Of a stretch of 64,000 nt of DNA, positions 50,504 through 59,664 are shown one piece after another. Position numbers and translations under genes: made by a program. The stretch's first letter is position 1; every line of letters begins with the position of its first letter. Location: assembly GCA_910589415.1 (NCBI GenBank), contig OU342635.1, positions 40,884,929-40,948,928 on the forward strand. Direction: 5' to 3'. Under the pieces are notes generated by a model that was not told where the DNA came from, did no database searches, and worked only from the letters and a program-made list of their open reading frames with translations. The stretch comes from Malachius bipustulatus. Lineage: Eukaryota; Arthropoda; Insecta; Coleoptera; Melyridae.

Positions 50504-52061
50504 CTTTGGTGTTTGGTTGCATCTTCAAATCGTCCTCGATCTTCTCACTGGCCATCGCTTGGGCGTCCCTGAACAATTTCAAATCGTACTCCGGGACGAA
50601 GTTCATTAGATCTGGTTCGTGGTTCTTGTCCAGGAGTGGTTTCTGATCGTCGGCAGGCTCGCTCTTAAACTTGATCCGAGAGTCTTTAATTTTCTGCAGA
50701 TACAGCTTCTGATCCTGGATCACTTGGTTCCTCGGAGACTTCTTGAACACGTCCAGGGCCTTCTTGCGAAACTCCTCGCGCTTCCTCCGTTCGATCGCCT
50801 CCTCCCTGCAGAGCGCCTGAGTCAGATTGTGGTACGTGGGGCATGCTTCGAGCGTGAAATGCTTCTCGTACTTCCCGCTGAGATGACCGGAACTCTCGCA
50901 GCCTTCCAGGGGGCACTTACGTTCTTCTATGACGTGCGTCTCGTTCAGACGAGACTTCCCGTCGTTGCGTTTGCTGTTTTTCGTTTTACCTTTGCTGACG
51001 ATCGGGGCCTTCTTCACCGGGGACCGGCTGAGAGATCGTTTGGTGCTTTCGGTGTCTGAGTCGGTGTCGGAGTAAACGGTTTTACCCAGGAGGTGCTTCG
51101 ATTTTCTTGTACTAGCCGATCGGGTTAACTTCCTTGTAGCAGCAATTTGTTGTTTGGATTTGTTCTGATCGTCGTTTTCGGAGTCCGAGTTATCCTCCTT
51201 TGCAGTGACGGTGGGTTTATTGATGGGTTTTTTGGTGGGTTTCTTGGGATCTTCTGATGTATCGCTACTATCGCTATCGGAGCTGCTGCTGGAATCGCTA
51301 GTTGAAGACGTCGAGCTCTCAGAGCTCCCCTTCGGTTTAGATTTTTCGCATTTCTTTTCGACCGGTTTAATTTTCTCAACGGCTCTAACCGATGCTTTCT
51401 GTCTCGGTTTAGGCAGAACTGTCGGTTTAGAGGGACCTTTAGCGGGACTCTTTGAGTCACCCTCGGAATCTGAGCTGTTCTCGGGGGAGAAAATGCTCTT
51501 CTTTTTATTGGGATCGTTTTTAGCACTGGCGATCGCTCTTGGTGTTCCTTTCGCTTTAACTTTCGTGGTCGGCGGTGCTTTGTTGGCGTTCTGCTTCGGG
51601 GGTTTCTCGTTTGACAATCTCGGTTTCGGAGGTTGTTTCGGGGGTGCAGTAACGGCGACTGTTGCGCTAGCTTTAGGTTTAACTGGAGCTTTCCGCTTAG
51701 CCTGTTGTTTGGCTAGCACGCCTTTAGCATCTTCTTCTTCTTCCGATGAATAAATGTTAGTTTTAGCAGGTTTTGCAGTTTTGACCGGCTGCGCTTTCGC
51801 TTTAACCGTCGGTTTGATATCGGAGGATTTTGTCGAGGGGTTTGATTTTGGACCCTCAATGCTTTTTCGCGCGGTTTTTGTTAACACAGCTGCAGGTTTC
51901 TTGTTCTCAGGGCTGGACTGGTTTTTGGTGGTTTTCGTAGGTTCCTGAGACGATGAAGAATCAGTGTCACTGGAAGAGGATGAGCCCGAGCCACTTGAAG
52001 ATGAACTGGAACTTGAGGAGTCACTGGTTGAACCGGAGGTTGATTCGGTTGAGCTGCCGGT
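50504..52061 (-). CDS. chm: MYST histone acetyltransferase (KAT7/HBO1 type), exon 2
   Basis: A 1558-base exon encodes residues 7-525 plus one base. The acceptor is GCAATTTTCAG|ACCGG and the donor CCAAAG|GTGGAG. The first 380 or so residues are low-complexity: serine/aspartate tracts near 18-45 and 250-280, and lysine/proline-rich stretches with several SDSE/SDTD casein-kinase-like sites. No domain was seen there. At 389-413 lies the CCHC zinc finger of KAT7/KAT6 relatives (CPLEGC...GHLSGKYEKHF...C). A charged helical segment (about 425-470) follows, then EYDLKLFRDAQAMASE (about 498-513), a motif conserved just before the MYST domain. The N-terminus is longer than in human KAT7. The stretch upstream of 52061 is read as intron, not coding, because of the acceptor. 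Confidence 0.9.
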
Positions 52062-52166
52062 CTGAAAATTGCCCTTAATTTGAATTTGTTGCGTTCGAGG
52101 CAGTGTGTTGTGCATGCTGACTGTGGTAACTTTCCTAAAGGATTTAACAATTCGATTTTAGCTTAC
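52062..52166 (-). other. chm: Intron 1 of the KAT7/chameau gene
   Basis: A 105-base intron with donor AAAAAG|GTAAGC and acceptor TTTTCAG|ACC. Both exon borders are phase 0. Confidence 0.75.
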
Positions 52167-52184
52167 CTTTTTCTTGTTTGTCAT
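52167..52184 (-). CDS. chm: MYST histone acetyltransferase (KAT7/HBO1 type), start exon
   Basis: ATG ACA AAC AAG AAA AAG encodes MTNKKK, followed by a strong donor GTAAGC. The context CCACAATG fits insect start sites. It joins in phase 0 to TGSSTEST of exon 2. The alternative, an ATG inside the exon 2 frame at about 52113, would ignore a good acceptor, so this start is preferred. Confidence 0.7.
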
Positions 52185-52599
52185 TGTGGAGAAACTGGGA
52201 GGATTCCTGGATATGATATTGAGAAGAATTACACATTAAAAGCGGTTAAAACATTTAAATAAAACCATAAAACAGTCAATATTTACATAAAATCAATCAT
52301 TTAAAAACTATATCCATTTCATTTTAAAACTAAAATTTTTTTGGTAGTACCAGTTTTTCTTCTTATTAAAATTTAGTGAGGTTAAAGGCAACTGTCATGG
52401 CCTCCACAGTTAACTTAACTAACAACCACGTTGCGATAAATTGGCCGCGTTCACAATGGTCACATCTCACATCACGTTTTTTACATTTAATCTTCACGTT
52501 TTATTTTTAAAATGATCTACGAGTTCTACGACAATCTTATAATTAAATTTATAATATAATTCGGTCAATTTCAATATCAGAAACCAAACTTACTGTATA

Positions 52600-52660
52600 A
52601 TGTATCTTACACGTGTTGACGCCGTCAGTGTGACGTCACTGGGCGGGGCTAAGTGTATAA
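52600..52660 (-). promoter_or_regulatory. Promoter-like CRE and GC box upstream of the KAT7 gene
   Basis: The perfect CRE palindrome TGACGTCA (52631-52638) and GGGCGGGGC (52641-52649) lie about 450 bases upstream of the start codon. ACACGTG E-box-like words (52610, 52682) are next to them. Their position suggests the promoter of the minus-strand gene. Confidence 0.4.
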
Positions 52661-52699
52661 TTGCTTCCAAAATTACAAACCTTTCACGTGGCCGTTGTT

Positions 52700-54456
52700 G
52701 TCAGTTGTCGTGATTTAGTTGAAGTTTTAAGTTCACGTGGTCCTGAAGTTTGACTTATTGAGGTTGTTTTCAGTCATTGACCTGCGATCGTCATCAATTG
52801 AATTGAACTAAATCATATTTTAGGTTTTCGTCTAGCTCGAACCGTCAGTCGGTAGTTTTATTTTCATCATTAAAAATTCCGCATTTACCGTAATCAAAAG
52901 TTTACAGTGAAATTGGCAACCCTGCAACTGTCAAAATAATGCTTACCATTATACTTTCTGCTCTCTATAATAGGCAGTTCACCATACCATACCATGATAA
53001 AATTAATGTATCATGATGATGACCATCACCCAGTTCCTAGTCCATCTCTTTTTATTCTACAGTAAGCAAGAAAAAAAACTCTTGAAAACCAAACTTTGCT
53101 TCTTCAACTTGACCATCACACTTTGTTCACCTTCTCTAAATAGAGTGAATTGTGATATATTCAAAAATATATTATGTTGAATGTCCATTTTTTATTAGAA
53201 AAGTAATATTATTTTCATTTTCATCATTTCTCAGAAAACATTTGGCGCTAGTAATTTTTAATTTGGGTGAGTTTCTAAATAGTTTCTAAGCGTATCTAAA
53301 TTGAGCAGCCAACAAGTGAAAACATTACCCCTTTTCTAGAGTATCTGGATATTGACAGATTTTTATTGTAATTTTTTTCAAGGTACTCTAATAATCTTTT
53401 CTAAAATAATGCAGGCAGCCAAATCAAATCTGTTGGCTAAATTACTCTGTTTAGGTTTTAGATAGGTCAACATTGCGTCAAAGAAGTCAAAATGCCTAAT
53501 TTGACAATCTTACTGAGCACTCAACGAGTCAACGACAGATGACATTTGCGTTATTGACATTTATGCATAACTAATTATTAGTCATTTTTATCATTAAAAT
53601 ATATGTCATTGTCAAATAACTTCATCGTCAACTCAACAGCTGACATTGCTTGACGTTTTATCCAAGGTTGAGTATTTATAAACTCACCTTTATATCAGGA
53701 TGTTTGTCAGTGGCGGAGGTAAAGAGAAAAATAGAGAAATAAATAAATAAAAGAAATCCTTTAATAAGATAATAAATTACTTGTATAGTTTCAATGTTGA
53801 TTTATCTTGTATAATGTCTATTTATAATTTGCATAAGACAACATTCTAAAATGTAGTATATAGCTAATCACAATACTCAGATGTTTAATTTGGCGGCCAT
53901 CATATAATTAGAACGCCTGTGATCTCTGGCGCCAACCATTGACAGTTAAAATAAGGCAACATGGATCTCCAACTCCATCAACTGACACGATCTTTTTGAC
54001 AGTAACGCGACCTAACCTTGAATATCTTTGCACAGCATGAGATGATTGTCGAGTATGTGATATCAATAAAATGTATGTGATCCATAAAATTTTTCATCAA
54101 CTATAGTGCCTTGGAAGAGAGAGATGGCTATTGCAGTCATGTCTGAGCTCATTTTACTAAAATAATTGTGAGATAACTTTTGTAGTTCAAATTCTCATGT
54201 GTCATATTTAATTTCAATTCCTGTCAGTTTCATTAAAGTATTAAATATATTGCGAAAAACAATAATTTATGACTATAATAATTTAAGAACGTAATGAAAT
54301 TACTGGTATGTTACTAAACAACCTTCAACTTTCAACCTTAATTGTCACTTTTTTTATGATTCATGACATTTTTGACCACCATTCTTCATAAATTTTGTTA
54401 TTTTTGCTTTGGAAGTGAAATTATAAAATGGTAAATGTTAATTAATTGGCACATTC
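52700..54456. other. Intergenic DNA without recognised gene
   Basis: AT-rich. Several CATCATGATG and TGACATT words occur; no ORF or RNA gene recognised. Confidence 0.35.
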
Positions 54457-55228
54457 ATGGCCGATTGCACAGTCTCTACTTAAATCTGGACTTAACTAAG
54501 TGACATTTAAATTTAAGGGCCACTTAAATTTTAATAGCATTGCACCACTGCCACTTACGAAATACTTAACTAAGTCGCAGTGAATCTGTCAACAAGGCTA
54601 AATACTGGTTGCTTTTGTGCTAAAAGAGATGTTAGTGGTACTACTGACGTAAGAATTCTGTCGGTTGTCACTTTGATTGACGAATTGTAGTGGACACGAT
54701 GCCGGAGGCCGGTTATTGACAGTATGACGTCATAGTCATTAGTCAATAAAGGTAAAAAATATTCATTTCGAATATTGCGATTTGCCTTGGCAACCCATGA
54801 TCAATGATTTCTAATATTTCCAGTCCAGCGACGATCATCTTCCAAAATATGGTTTTCTAATACAACATCCATTTTCGTATTATGTATATTTAAATTAGTA
54901 AATCAAGGGTAGTTTTATTTTTATTAGCAGGGAATGCCAGGATACTGATGAACACACAACACGATTTTATGGTTATGTTGATTTCATGCATTATTCGATT
55001 GGCTCTTTGATTAGGCATTATTTGCTTCTTCTTATTTTCCTGGTATAATTTTTGTAAAACTACCTTATTTAGGTTAAGTGGGACTTTAAGTGGAAGATTT
55101 GCGGCCCTTAAGATAAGTGTCACTTAAAATTCTTAAGGTCTACTTAAATGAGTGGTGCAACAGAAACAGTCCCCCTTAAAATTTTAAGTGACACTTAAGA
55201 TTTAAGTGTGGGTGGTGCAATCGGCCAT
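54457..55228. mobile_element. 772-bp element with GGCCGATTGCAC inverted ends
   Basis: ATGGCCGATTGCAC and GTGCAATCGGCCAT are perfect 14-bp terminal inverted repeats. Inside each end, TTAAGTG(A/T)CA(C)TTAA-type subrepeats (54480-54535; 55085-55210) are arranged as inverted blocks. No transposase was seen. Target duplications are not obvious. Confidence 0.75.
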
Positions 55229-55326
55229 CAAAAACCTAAACTCGAACGGAAACGTCAAATTGAAATATTCTTTTATCCTCATTCAGAAAGACAGAATATT
55301 CCGAGTTTCTGAGATAACAACGATTT

Positions 55327-55388
55327 AGGGTACCTGTATTACCGACACTAGGGCTAGTAAGAATCAGTGTCGGTAATACAGATACCTT
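55327..55388 (+). ncRNA. miRNA-precursor-like hairpin (candidate)
   Basis: AGGGTA-C-CTGTATTACCGACAC pairs with GTGTCGGTAATACAG-A-TACCTT: 21 base pairs with one mismatch and one G-T pair around an 18-base loop. This is the size of a short miRNA precursor, but it could equally be a tiny fold-back repeat. Confidence 0.35.
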
Positions 55389-55636
55389 ACAGCGGCTCGA
55401 GTTGTTCATCCTCCTTGAAATACAACCAATGCAAACTGCAATTAGTAAGAAACTCAGCAGCACACGTACTCAGCAGATATCGTTACTGTTCGAGGTTAGT
55501 TTCTTTACTCTAACAAAGTTCATTATGCAAGTAGTTATGTTTTTGTTATTGTTATATGATTTGTAGATCATTGATTGGAGTAGTTCACTTACACACCTAC
55601 CATTCCTACCAATTGTTTGTGTTTTATCTGGCAGAC

Positions 55637-55648
55637 ATGCTTCATTTT
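55637..55648 (+). repeat. Left 12-bp target-site duplication
   Basis: ATGCTTCATTTT, identical to 57413-57424, borders the hammerhead array. Confidence 0.8.
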
Positions 55649-55858
55649 TGCATATTAAAAAGCCGAAGTATACTCAAAAGTCACAACAAACCGTAGGTAG
55701 GTAGGTCTTAATGAGTATAAAGACAAATCAATAGCCTGTCGTATTGGAGTCGGGTTTTAACCCATCGTCCTGACAGTTGTCAAGTCTGGAGCGCCCGAGA
55801 ACCCAAATAAAGAGTTTCAGACTCAGGCAGCAACACACATCCAACCAGACTACCAAAA

Positions 55859-55905
55859 GCACGGACGGCCGTTTCGGTCTCATTAGACCTCGTCAGATAG
55901 CGTAC
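55859..55905 (-). ncRNA. Hammerhead ribozyme motif, copy A (with 4-nt insertion)
   Basis: Minus strand: GTACG, CTAT insertion, CTGACGA, GGTCT-AATG-AGACC, GAAA, CGGCCG, TC, CGTGC. The insertion lies between stem I and the core and would probably weaken or stop cleavage. Confidence 0.8.
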
Positions 55906-56289
55906 TATATTGGAGAGTCCGGAAGGATATGAATCGCTGCATGAATCGAAAACCCTATATGGAATCTCATTCAACCGGTTACCAGTGACCTCGAGACAGA
56001 GCGACATCTATCAAGAGAAACAACAGGCTCCCAGCAAAACAAAACTCCAGTGTGTATTATGGGTTGCAGACACTCCAGGGGCTACGAGACTGACATCAAA
56101 TATGCATATTAAAAAGCCGAAGTATACTCAAAAGTCACAGCAAACCGTAGGTAGGTATAGGTCTTAATGAGTATAAAGACAAATCAATAGCCTGTCGTAT
56201 TGGAGTCGGGTTTTAACCCATCGTCCTGACAGTTGTCAAGTCTGGAGCGCCCGAGAACCCAAATAAAAGAGCGCCGAGAATCCAATATA

Positions 56290-56332
56290 GTACGCTGACG
56301 AGGTCTAATGAGACCGAAACGGCCGTCCGTGC
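56290..56332 (+). ncRNA. Hammerhead ribozyme, copy B (canonical)
   Basis: Stem I GTACG (56290-56294) pairs with CGTGC (56328-56332; one G-U). The core is CTGACGA, stem II GGTCT/AGACC with AATG loop, then GAAA. Stem III is the self-complementary ACGGCCGT (two pairs plus tetraloop, or a dimer). The cleavage site is GTC|C at 56327/56328. All invariant core positions are kept. Confidence 0.9.
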
Positions 56333-56739
56333 TTTTGGTAGTCTGGTTGGATGTGTGTTGCTGCCTGAGTCTGAAACTCTTTATTTGGGTTCTCGGGCGC
56401 TCCAGACTTGACAACTGTCAGGACGATGGGTTAAAACCCGACTCCAATACGACAGGCTATTGATTTGTCTTTATACTCATTAAGACCTACCTACCTACGG
56501 TTTGTTGTGACTTTTGAGTATACTTCGGCTTTTTAATATGCATATTTGATGTCAGTCTCGTAGCCCCTGGAGTGTCTGCAACCCATAATACACACTGGAG
56601 TTTTGTTTTGCTGGGAGCCTGTTGTTTCTCTTGATAGATGTCGCTCTGTCTCGAGGTCACTGGTAACCGGTTGAATGAGATTCCATATAGGGTTTTCGAT
56701 TCATGCAGCGATTCATATCCTTCCGGACTCTCCAATATA

Positions 56740-56786
56740 GTACGCTATCTGACGAGGTCTAATGAGACCGAAACGGCCGTCCGTGC
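56740..56786 (+). ncRNA. Hammerhead ribozyme motif, copy C (with 4-nt insertion)
   Basis: Same as copy B but with CTAT between stem I (GTACG) and CTGACGA. The predicted site is at 56781/56782. Confidence 0.8.
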
Positions 56787-57197
56787 TTTTGGTAGTCTGG
56801 TTGGATGTGTGTTGCTGCCTGAGTCTGAAACTCTTTATTTGGGTTCTCGGGCGCTCCAGACTTGACAACTGTCAGGACGATGGGTTAAAACCCGACTCCA
56901 ATACGACAGGCTATTGATTTGTCTTTATACTCATTAAGACCTACCTACCTACGGTTTGTTGTGACTTTTGAGTAGGTATACTTCGGCTTTTTAATATGCA
57001 TATTTGATGTCAGTCTCGTAGCCCCTGGAGTGTCTGCAACCCATAATACACACTGGAGTTTTGTTTTGCTGGGAGCCTGTTGTTTCTCTTGATAGATGTC
57101 GCTCTGTCTCGAGGTCACTGGTAACCGGTTGAATGAGATTCCATATAGGGTTTTCGATTCATGCAGCGATTTATATCCTTCCGGACTCTCCAATATA

Positions 57198-57240
57198 GTA
57201 CGCTGACGAGGTCTAATGAGACCGAAACGGCCGTCCGTGC
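57198..57240 (+). ncRNA. Hammerhead ribozyme, copy D (canonical)
   Basis: Identical to copy B over the 43-nt core and helices. Predicted cleavage is at 57235/57236. Confidence 0.9.
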
Positions 57241-57412
57241 TTTTGGTAGTCTGGTTGGATGTGTGTTGCTGCCTGAGTCTGAAACTCTTTATTTGGGTTC
57301 TCGGGCGCTCCAGACTTGACAACTGTCAGGACGATTTAAAACCCGACTCCAATACGACAGGCTATTGATTTGTCTTTATACTCATTAAGACCTACCTACC
57401 TACGGTTTGTTG

Positions 57413-57424
57413 ATGCTTCATTTT
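57413..57424 (+). repeat. Right 12-bp target-site duplication
   Basis: ATGCTTCATTTT, identical to 55637-55648. Confidence 0.8.
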
Positions 57425-57872
57425 ATTCAAGGCAATAGTTGATGGAAAATTTTGTGGGTCACACGAGCGAATATAATGCTTATTGGGATTTACCTTTTTT
57501 TAATCAAAAACAAGCAAAAACTCAAATAAACAAATAATGGTGGGCTCTGTTGGTAACAATTTTGGCCTGAATTTAATTTCATTAGCAATATTAGCATATA
57601 ATACACAATAATAAATGAGATATGATGGGAGTGTAATAAAGGTTGCTAATAATTTTAGTTGATTTTTGAACGCAGCAGCACAACTATCGTACGACAACAT
57701 GTCAAAAGTTAAATGTCAACAAGTGTTATGCACCGTCAACATCAGTCATCAGTCACAGTCAGTTATTTCATTCATTACGTTTTTCTTTTCATTTTTATCT
57801 GCTCTGTGTCTGCTGTCAAGCTGTATAAAATCAACATTCAACATTTCTTTCAACAACAATACAACAAAAAAT

Positions 57873-57920
57873 ATGGGTCCGAAGAAAGATTGGCGACAAA
57901 AAATCGAAATTATCGCGTAA
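57873..57920 (+). CDS. Upstream ORF in the Rab3GAP2 leader (candidate)
   Basis: An ATG opens a 15-codon frame (MGPKKDWRQKIEIIA) ending 34 bases before the main start. A second minimal frame (ATG AAC AAA TGA, 57922-57933) follows. Both would lie in the 5' UTR if transcription starts upstream of 57873. Short uORFs like these usually lower translation of the main frame. No conservation data are available. Confidence 0.3.
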   Translation: MGPKKDWRQKIEIIA

Positions 57921-57954
57921 AATGAACAAATGATCATTAACAAGATTGCCCAAG

Positions 57955-58039
57955 ATGTCTTGCCAGATCCAGGTCACCGCAAATCTCTTAGATACAGCAA
58001 CAATAAGACGCAATTTGTTCCCAGCAGACGATCTTAGAG
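57955..58039 (+). CDS. Rab3GAP2: Rab3 GTPase-activating protein non-catalytic subunit, exon 1
   Basis: Encodes residues 1-28 (MSCQIQVTANLLDTATIRR...) plus one base. It resembles the family start M(A/S)C-I with an aromatic/hydrophobic helix and RDFLFP/RRNLFP. The in-frame TTG at 57946 is not a start; ATG at 57955 is chosen because it matches the family N-terminus. The donor TTAGAG|GTAGGA joins by a split glycine codon to exon 2. Confidence 0.85.
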
Positions 58040-58611
58040 GTAGGAAAGAATGTGGGTCTTTGATCATATCAGTCTTTGTAATACACATGATATTGTTAAT
58101 AACAGGTCAATATATTATTAACTTGCAATAAAAACGTAGGTTGCTTCATAGGACGGTTGGCACATTGTCTGAATTTTACAAAAAAATGGGGCCCCCGGGA
58201 CTACATGTTGGTTTACCCTAGAGTAGTCATACATCCAGGGAGTTTGTTAGATTAGATTTAAGTTATATATTCCTGGATATGAAACTTTCACTGGCAATAG
58301 AAAGGCTGAATAAGTTTAAGCTGTAAATGCCTATTATTGTTGGAACTTCTTTCAGGAATTAGTGTATTGAAATAAAGACTGGAGCAGCTTTGGATGGTTT
58401 TCAGAAACATACTGTTAGTCTCCTGCTTTCCTGTTATGGCACCATTAGCTCTGACTTAGATTATAGGGGGGGGGGGGGGGGTACATACATACCAAGAGGG
58501 GATTGTATTGAGCTGAAGGGGCAGCAAAGAATGTGACATGAAGTATCATTTCAACTCCAGGAGAACTCCAGAATAATTTTTGTTCCTCTCTAACAAAAGA
58601 TTTATTTGCAG

Positions 58612-58832
58612 GAGGAGATGCCTGGCTTCAGAGTTGCGTGATCTCCGTGTCGCCCACCGGTGACATAATCGTTTTAGGACACAAAACGAAGATTGTCGTT
58701 TTGGCAGCGAAATGGAATTCAAGCTCAGCGTTATGTCAATTCGTGTCCACTTATTCGGGCACTCTAAATGATAGCGAAAATGTCAGAGCTATTGCTTGTT
58801 TGCCCATCGTTGGACAGACACAGAGCTCTCAT
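58612..58832 (+). CDS. Rab3GAP2: Rab3GAP2, exon 2
   Basis: Residues 30-102 after the split glycine. The acceptor is TTTGCAG|GAGGAG and the donor CTCAT|GTAAGT. GDAWLQSCVISVSPTGDIIV matches the first blade of the beta-propeller-like N-terminal region of RAB3GAP2 (WLQDCVLSLSPTNDLMV in vertebrates). The preceding 572-bp intron contains a run of 16 G at 58466-58481. Confidence 0.92.
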
Positions 58833-58936
58833 GTAAGTTTGTCACAGTGTTGCCAAATACTGTTAAAAATATTGCAAAGGTAGCAACACCAACTTGACAG
58901 TTGTTTGTTGTCTGTCATGTTATTTATTCTGAATAG

Positions 58937-59207
58937 GTCGGACCAGACTGGACTTGCATCATGGTGGGATTCGATTCCGGCTATGTCAGATTCTACACTG
59001 AGAACTGCGAGCTGCTCCTCGAGGAGCAGCTACACAATGAAGCCATCGTAAATGTCAAATGTCAATCCCAGCACAGCCCTCGGCCTGACATCTGGCCTGA
59101 AGTTCGCGTGGAGGAAATCTACGTCCACTATCAAAGCAATCTCTGCGTTATAAGCGGCAATCAGCTTTTCCCCTTGCTAAGAGCGTGTCGCACTCAATTA
59201 GCTCGAG
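58937..59207 (+). CDS. Rab3GAP2: Rab3GAP2, exon 3
   Basis: Residues 103-192 plus one base. The acceptor is GAATAG|GTCGGA and the donor CTCGAG|GTAATT. It includes the family signature PDWTCIMVGFDSGYVRFYTE (about 105-124) and LFPLLRACRTQLAR at its end. The region belongs to the RAB3GAP2 N-terminal domain. Confidence 0.95.
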
Positions 59208-59262
59208 GTAATTATATAACAAAAAAAATAATGAAAAATCCTATTCGGTGAATTGTTCACAG

Positions 59263-59581
59263 TTCAAGCGAGAGGAGAATCGATCGACCTAACCCAGACG
59301 CCGTTGAATCCAAAGAAATGGGGCTTCCAGGATCAAGCGACTGTCAACGACATGGAAGTGGTCGGTCTGAATTTGACCAACACCTTCGATCACCTCTTGA
59401 CCGCTTCGCTTTGCGGCGGGTTCGATGCGAAATATCGGACCGCCCCGCCGCACAATACTCTTGTGATGGCCGTCGGGGCGAGACCGTTCGTTGGATTCCA
59501 CTACGCCCTCGAAGGGGGCAACGTGCCGGTTTTGAGCGACGTTGCTAAAGCAGTCGCTTCCAAGCTGAAGTCGGCCTTACC
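59263..59581 (+). CDS. Rab3GAP2: Rab3GAP2, exon 4
   Basis: Residues 194-298 with split codons at both ends. The acceptor is TTCACAG|TTCAAG and the donor TTACC|GTAAGT. Contains NPKKWGFQDQ (family KKWGLQD), AVGARPFVGFHYALEGG and DVAKAVASKLKSAL, all conserved landmarks of the subunit. Confidence 0.95.
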
Positions 59582-59664
59582 GTAAGTTAAAAAAACTCAT
59601 GAATGGTTCATGAGTATTTAATTTAATACATTAACACCCTACAATTGGTTGATTGATTGTTCAG

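Larger units (their letters stand above)
55649..57412. mobile_element. Hammerhead-ribozyme retroelement (retrozyme) concatemer, 5' part inverted
   Basis: About 3.9 units of a 454-bp sequence. From 55649 to about 56267 the units run on the minus strand (1.36 units; GCATATTAAAAAGCCG recurs at 55650 and 56104). From 56281 to 57412 they run on the plus strand (2.5 units; ribozyme cleavage sites at 56327/56328, 56781/56782 and 57235/57236, exactly 454 apart). A 13-bp filler (AGAGCGCCGAGAA) joins the halves. Identical 12-bp duplications flank the whole. No unit encodes a plausible protein; the long frames are by-products. Family knowledge: hammerhead retrozymes and satellites are transcribed as multimers, self-cleaved and circularised, and spread with help from other retroelements. 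Confidence 0.88.

Noticed and set aside
56638..57322. Repeated 75-125-codon frames in the hammerhead units
   Set aside because: They cross the ribozyme, appear on both strands and have no homology. Read as by-products of non-coding units.
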